A program made the translations under genes and the position numbers. Below the pieces are notes generated by a model that saw only the letters and a program-made list of their open reading frames with translations, did not search any database and had not been told where the DNA came from. Source: Massospora cicadina (Eukaryota; Entomophthoromycota; Entomophthoromycetes; Entomophthorales; Entomophthoraceae). Taken from it: a stretch of DNA of 64,000 nt. Each line of letters opens with the position of its first letter. Positions within the stretch are counted from its first letter, which is position 1. The stretch lies in contig JAKSZP010007889.1 in the NCBI GenBank assembly GCA_022478985.1, forward strand, positions 124,001 through 188,000, written 5' to 3'. This document shows positions 58,846-64,000 of this stretch, piece by piece.

Positions 58846-59251
58846 TGTACAGTTCTTCAGACTGGTGCCAGGGTTCACGGTGGCTCAAAGCTAGAAAAAT
58901 TGAAAGAGCGCCAAGGAGGATATGGGGAAATGAGTTAGAATACCAAATATTTTCTTAAACTGAAAAGCTTCGATATTTATAGGGTGCATTGGGACTCAGT
59001 GACTTTGGGATCGTTGGGGCCACATCTGATCAGGATCTTTACTGATCTTCTGGAATGGCCTCCTCGTGGGCATTCAAAATGGATTGTGTCACTCACCTGA
59101 CTGAATGGGTGGAAATGCCGCCCCACGTGACTCAGGAATAGGGGAGGAGGATCCTGAAGTAAATTTAGCTTGGGTAGGTTCAACGACTGATTTGGCACGG
59201 CCTGATTCAGAAAAAGGGAGTTCAATTTGATTTTTATCCCAAATCCTGACA
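58846..59251 (-). repeat. 5' LTR of element G
   Basis: 406 bp, homologous to 52744-53155. On the minus strand it starts TGTCAGGATTTGGG; the CCCAC duplication flanks it at 59252-59256. Confidence 0.9.
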
Positions 59252-59256
59252 CCCAC

Positions 59257-59719
59257 AAAGAAGCCAATGACGCCATTAAGCATGTGGCAGAGGTAGCGCG
59301 GAATCCCAAATCAATGATACCTGCACCAATATTGTCATTTTCAAAAAACTATTAATGCACACATGAAAGCTGAACTTACTTTAACAAATTAATCAGAACC
59401 CTGAAATAGCAGATGTCTTAATACCACACCGATTTTTGGAAATATAGTTCCACATACCACTGATGCCCCACTGCCCCTTCTCTCTGCCATAGCCCGTGCC
59501 ATGCTATGGGATGAAGACATTATCAAAATCAGCCCCCTGACCCCCTCCCCTTCCACCATGATGGGATAAGCGTTTCCCGCTGTCACACCTGCTTGGCTGA
59601 GTTTGCATCATGTGTGTGTCGTCCACTCGTTTTGGGTGGTTTGTTCATTTTTATTTGGTGATGATTTAATTTTAGGCTTTAAGTTTTGGTAATGTCCGTC
59701 TCCTGGTCGTCTTACCTTG
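59257..59719 (+). pseudogene. LINE 2, C-terminal ORF1 remnant and 3' tail
   Basis: The sequence resumes after element G. Early frames read KEANDAIKHVAEVARN, then LLSAIARAMLWDED near 59480-59520. No endonuclease or RT motif occurs. The end, GTAATGTCCGTCTCCTGG, equals the SINE and LINE 1 tails. Confidence 0.6.
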
Positions 59720-59799
59720 GTTAATTAAAATAAATTATTATATTGATAATAAAACATAAAGTCTTATTTGACTGATAAAATAGTTTTTAAAAGAAAGCA

Positions 59800-59958
59800 T
59801 TTTTACAGCATCCTGACAATTGAAAACCTTCCATTGTGTTCATGGACGCATCAGATCATGCAGTGATAGCCATTCTAGTACAGCTTGATTTAAAAAGGCA
59901 TTAATACTTAGATTTGTAGTACAGAAAATCCTCAAAAGTCAAAAAATTACATTGTCAC
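59800..59958 (+). pseudogene. RNase H scrap of another Ty3/gypsy element
   Basis: The frame reads SIVFMDASDHAVIAILVQ at about 59834-59887, the start of a Ty3/gypsy RNase H with its first catalytic Asp. The fragment is cut at 59958 by the LTR of element I. Confidence 0.6.
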
Positions 59959-60543
59959 TGTTAAAATTTTAGCAATATCATCAAGATCCGCAGGAAAAGT
60001 TTGCTAGGGTTGGTTCCAAATAATCAATGAATGGACGATATGGGGATTGTGAGTTCTCAAAACAACTTAAAGACTTTAATAAAAATGGAGCAATTAGCCC
60101 CTTACCACACACTTTATTTAAAGAGATATTATTCCGCAGATCCTCCAGCTCCGCTCGCTTAACCTGCTAACAATCCTCCCCTTTCAATATTCTCATTTTG
60201 CTTATATACCATCGACTTTGGTCAATACTAATCGTTTTGCTTAGAAAATTCTTTACCTCTGTATCCTAATTGGTTCATCCTTGTAACTGTGAGGTCAAAG
60301 CAGGGTCTATATTCTTAACTTCATTATCACCTTAGTTTGAGGCTATCTAATTAATATTTGTCAAATGTTGAAATCATCTTATTGCCTTATTTGGTCACGA
60401 TCCAACTACTATCCTTCCAGATCCAATGTCGCCTTATCTCAAGGTGCTCAAATATTTGTACAATAGTAAATTATTGTTGGAATATTGTAGCCAATCCACT
60501 GTAGCTATTCGGGCCTATCATCCAGTCATATCAGATCTTGACA
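59959..60543 (-). repeat. 3' LTR of element I
   Basis: On the minus strand it starts TGTCAAGATCTGATATGAC after the tract CTAGTCAAGGGGTGA and ends TTTTAACA. It aligns with the F LTR, most clearly at AACATTTGACAAA and GGGGCTAATTGCTCC. Confidence 0.75.
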
Positions 60544-60564
60544 TCACCCCTTGACTAGATGATA

Positions 60565-61560
60565 AGTCTCCTATTGTTTATATGCAAAAAGAACTTTGTG
60601 TGCACTTTGTTAATGATCTGACCGTTCATGGGGTCCTTGATAGTGTAGGCGTTGAAACCCATTTTCTCAATTATTTTAAATGGACCAATTCAGATGTTGG
60701 CCAACTTATGCGTCCAACCAAACCCTTTCAGGTCATGGAACAGAAGCGTCTCTCCTTCTTTAAACTGAGCTAGCCTGCTACACCATACATGATCATTGGC
60801 CTGATTCTTTATCTTTTGGCCAAGTTTAAGGAGTATGGATGGGTTGCAACTTGATTAAAGTGTTAGCTAGGTTTACTCAAGAAACGTTAAGGATACATTC
60901 CGCTGGTATCATCCATGCAGGCATAAAACAGTGCTCGAAGAGTTGTGTGTTGTCCATGTAATAAAGGATAGGGACTCTTCTCCGTGGCAGAATGGTAGCT
61001 AATATTGTAAGCAAAGATGGTGGTGGAAAGGAGGGAACTCCAATCTGAATGTCAATCCAAAACCAATTTATGAAGTAAGTTCAACAAGGTCCCATTGACT
61101 CGCTCAATCATCTAGTTGAACTTAAGGTAATATGGGGTTGTTAAAACCCCGTGTATGGCCTTCAGATCATTTAGCTTTGACAGAATGTGAGAGGTGAAGT
61201 TTGATCCATTATCAGTAAGGACAGATTGAGGGCAGCCATGTCGGTGGATTATGCATTCCATTATTAACTTGGCCAATATGACTGCCCCCAAATCCCGTAT
61301 CACCCATTTCAACCCACCTGGTCAAGTGGCTATTTGCCACCAGAATGTATTTAAGCCGGCTAACTCCCATTGGCAGGAGGGCAACGACACTAATGGAACC
61401 CGTATGCCAAGCAAAATGCGGTTTCACTAACTGGTACGAGGACTTTTGGAGGAATGGCCTTTCACCTTGGCATTAGTGGTAGCAGAAAATGGTATAAAGC
61501 ATGTTGAAGTTCATGTTTTAAATAATACTGTTGTCACAACAATTCCAACACTTTCATAAT
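60565..61560 (-). pseudogene. Element I integrase
   Basis: On the minus strand: ILVANSHLTRWVEM (first Asp lost), SVLTDNGSNFTSHILSKLN (second Asp kept) and MIERVNGT (Glu kept). The C-terminal part, FNAYTIKDPMNGQI and VHTKFF, ends about 40 bp before the polypurine tract, so the 1.3-kb extra region of F is absent here. Confidence 0.75.
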
Positions 61561-61739
61561 CAAACATGTCTAATTACAAAATGTGCACTCATAATAATGC
61601 TAGGCCATGCTGAGGGTCATGGGAAGTATATCGTAGAGTTTCCTTTTCATTTCTACAACTCACCGTTCTGCTGAAAGGTATTAGCTTTCATCTCATTTAT
61701 CGCCTTTAGACTTGAGACGGTTTATCATCCTATTTTACG

Positions 61740-63000
61740 CTGAGCATTTTATTTTACATCACATCGCTCAGATCAGCTGCGATGGCAACCATTGGTAGGC
61801 TTGACAGGCAATCAGCGTTCTGGTGTTTTGCTCCAGGTCAGTGGAGGAATCAAAGTCATAAGCCTGCAGTCTGAGGGCTTATTGGGCTAGACGCCCTTCA
61901 GGCTCCTTGAGATTCTGCAACCAGGGTAAAGAAGCATTATGCGTTGCATCTCAAACTTCATTCCATGCAAGTACACCCTAAATAACTTATACACATAGGT
62001 CACCGCTAAGCACTCCCAATCAGTCATAGTATGATTTCGTTTATGCAGCTCAGGAGCCAACTGTAGTATGTAAGTGGGTGCTCCTCCCCTCATCATCTTT
62101 TTGGAATAAGGCCGCTTCTACAGTAGAAAGACTTGCATACATCTAGACAATAAACTCTAGAGAAAAATTTGGCAGTGTAGCACCGGCGCACTGAGCAATG
62201 ATATCCAAAATGTATCAAAGGAGCATTGTTGACATTCAGCCTATTAAAACACGGCATCCTTTTTTAGTAACATAAACAGCGGACTGCCAATACAGCTGAA
62301 GTTGGGTATAAAGCTTCAGATTTAGCCAACCATTCCCAAAAATACTTGTATTTTGCTCTTACTGTTTGGTGTAAACATCTTTTGGATATCCTACACCTTG
62401 GCCCGTTAGGATTTCAGCACTGTCATGTCTACCACAAACCCAAGGTACTCCAGTTGGTCTATGAAAAAGTGACATTTATGGGGCTTGATCTTGATGTTGG
62501 CCTCAGAAAGCCGGCGGAATACATCCTCCTAATTGGGTAAGGTGCACAGAAAACGTTTGGGATAATACATTGATGTCATCAAGGTACACAATAACGCATG
62601 ACAGTTTCAGGTCACAAAGATGGTTTATAGCCCGTTAGAATGTAGCTGGGGCGTTACACACCCATTGAGGCATATGGGTCGCTTAAGAGATCCCTTGGAT
62701 GTAATTATGGTGAATTTCTCCTGTTCCGGTGTGGACAACTTGATTTGCCAGTAACCTGATATCAAATCTATTGCCAAGAAGTAATGAGATCTTCCTAACC
62801 AAATTAACGCATTGTCAATCTGTGGCAAAGGGATATAAGTCTTTTTTAATTTTACTGTTGAGCTTCTGGTAGTCTATAACTACATGGTTGGTGCCGTCCT
62901 TTTTGTAAGATTAAAACGGGCAAAGCCAATGGACTCTTTGATGGTTTGAGCATCCATGTTTTATTCAAACTCGATTTCCTCAATAACTACTTCTTCAGCT
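61740..63000 (-). pseudogene. Element I reverse transcriptase and RNase H
   Basis: RT: LIWLGRSHYFLAIDLISGYW with the block-A Asp, WQIKLSTPEQEKFTIITSKG, and the intact catalytic box YLDDI (62586-62575; codons GAT-GAC, no CpG). RNase H (61740-62240) shows TDWECLAVTYVYKLFRVYLHG and a closing NADXLS-like block. Stops and frameshifts separate the parts. Confidence 0.75.
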
Positions 63001-63099
63001 GCCCTAGATTGGTAAATCAGCTGAGACCTGATGAGGGGATGATCTCCAGTGATCAATCGGTGGATTAACCCCTTAGCACTCCCTAAATTGTGTATTATT

Positions 63100-64000
63100 A
63101 GCAAAAATCACTTTATTTTTTTAAATAAAGATATCTCCTGATATTTCTATTCTTCCAATACCCTATTAAGGCTTTACGCGGTACCACCGCCATTATGCTG
63201 GGCTGTAATTTCACTGGTAAATCAAAGTCATCCAGAAACCCAAAATCATGAGCCCAAAGGACCTCCTTAACAGGGATTAAGTGTAAATATGCCACTATTT
63301 GGTGTCAGCGGATTTGCAATAGTTATTGCAGGTTTAATAGTAAAAGTTTGATCTCCCCATGTCCTGGTAGTATTATGCCTGGAGTCACATGAGGCTCAAG
63401 CCGCAATTGCTGATAAGTGACAATAACTTCCCCATAGAGTCCATCAGGTACTTCCACATCTAATTTAGTGTTTACTATTACTTGGTTGACAGAGGGGATA
63501 TATATAGGCCTAGCATCTCTGAGAGGCAGCCCTTGATATTCATATATCTGTTGAGGGATGGCTCAGGTCTTGTTCCTTAGTTGATTGTAGCGCACTGGAA
63601 TTGCCCTGTCACTATATGAAAGGTTGATATGTCCCATATGCACAGATCCTTTGGCTATTCTTCTGGAGGTAAAATAAATTTGGTTTTGCTGTCCCAAAAT
63701 ATTGAAGGTTTTCTCCAACATGTCAATTGACAACCCCAAAGCGTCACATGAAAGCAGTTCCAATTAACAGGTCATGTTTGCTGTTTAATAAACTATCACA
63801 GGAGCTACAACAAACAATTGATCCAAACTGAAAAGAAAGCACTGTATGCTCACTCAGAGACTGTGTTTTCTGCTCCAGTGGTCCAATACACCATGCAATT
63901 TTCTAAATCAAGTTTTTGTGTTAACTTTGCCATCAACTTGGTGGAAACTATATTGAGTGTGGCACCTGTATATTATAGTGCATACTCACATTCTGCTACA
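63100..64000 (-). pseudogene. Element I protease-RT linker
   Basis: Frames 63763-63563 and 63295-63113 match F 36720-36930 and 37195-37390 (IAYLHL.PVEE.., FGFLDDFDLPVK). The protease active site should lie near or beyond the window edge; I did not find it. Confidence 0.65.

Larger units (their letters stand above)
52744..59251 (-). mobile_element. Ty3/gypsy element G, 6.5 kb
   Basis: LTRs 58846-59251 (5') and 52744-53155 (3') enclose a complete Gag-Pol order on the minus strand. The 5-bp duplication CCCAC stands on both sides (52739-52743 and 59252-59256). Primer site and polypurine tract (RC of 53156-53170, TTTTGAGGGGGGCCT) are in place. It is the best preserved Ty3/gypsy copy here and the reference for family E/G. 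Confidence 0.93.
51364..59719 (+). mobile_element. LINE 2: short ORF1-only LINE derivative, split by element G
   Basis: The 16-17 bp duplications bound a unit that, without element G and its 5-bp duplication, is about 1.84 kb. It contains an ORF1 with RRM-like part and knuckle, a short C-terminal region (59257-59580) and the LINE tail (59689-59719). There is no endonuclease or RT. It therefore looks like a complete non-autonomous derivative moved by a full LINE, comparable in plan to HAL1 elements of mammals. Confidence 0.72.
59959..64000 (-). mobile_element. Ty3/gypsy element I (F family), truncated by the window
   Basis: A 3' LTR (59959-60543) is followed, moving right, by integrase, RNase H, RT and protease-linker sequence on the minus strand. 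Sequence blocks throughout match F (for example HMGHINLSYSDRAIPVRY against HMGQINFAYSDGVIPVRY). The Gag and 5' LTR lie beyond 64000. Confidence 0.85.

Noticed and set aside
1..64000. CRISPR arrays, rRNA genes, bacterial operons, host protein-coding genes
   Set aside because: None seen. There are no short regularly spaced repeats, no Shine-Dalgarno-led gene series and no frame outside transposable elements that I recognise.

Overview
The window is eukaryotic repeat DNA. I recognise no host gene. Almost all of it is explained by decayed retrotransposons inserted into one another. The element types (a LINE whose ORF1 ends in a CCHC knuckle, chromodomain-bearing Ty3/gypsy chromoviruses, several other Ty3/gypsy families) best fit a large, TE-rich fungal genome, possibly an early-diverging lineage. 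That is an inference from element types; no marker gene confirms it. Nearly every reading frame is broken. Many breaks look like CpG decay (CGA to TGA stops, GAC-GAY to GAC-AAY at catalytic aspartates), which suggests cytosine methylation.

Layout. 1-5500: tail of an LTR, a pair of 0.42-kb direct repeats (171-590 and 4347-4763) around a 3.7-kb non-coding interior, a 42-bp A-tailed micro-retroposon (661-702) and a tRNA-headed SINE (856-1144). 5519-10801: complete 5.3-kb LINE with perfect 16-bp target-site duplications (TSDs). 11200-15600: chromovirus C (protease, RT, RNase H, integrase, chromodomain). 16241-31488: Ty3/gypsy element E, split by chromovirus D (16922-25739). D is itself split at about 19690-22165 by foreign DNA that carries a complete 1.8-kb TRIM-like LTR element (20119-21911, TSD CCCTT). 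32593-47842: Ty3/gypsy element H, split by element F (34383-41887). 48830-49340: isolated RT fragment. 50180-51113 (minus) and 51364-59719 (plus): two head-to-head LINE ORF1 regions. The second is a short ORF1-only element that was later split by Ty3/gypsy element G (52744-59251, minus, TSD CCCAC). 59800-59958: RNase H scrap. 59959-64000 (minus): element I, a relative of F, running off the window.

How the parts relate. E, G and H share an unusual Gag plan: an N-terminal conserved block, a collagen-like Gly-X-Y stretch, then (clearest in G and E) coiled-coil/capsid-like sequence and a CCHC knuckle. E, F and G share an 18-nt primer-binding-site-like motif after the 5' LTR, and H has a variant. 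LINE, SINE and micro-retroposon insertions all have 15-17 bp TSDs, as expected if one LINE-type machinery moved them. The SINE ends in the same tail as the LINEs.

The most novel-looking items are the family of 20-45 bp A-tailed micro-retroposons with clean TSDs, the collagen-like Gag segments, the TSD-bounded ORF1-only LINE derivative, and the recurrent loss of the RT catalytic Asp where its codon lies on a CpG.
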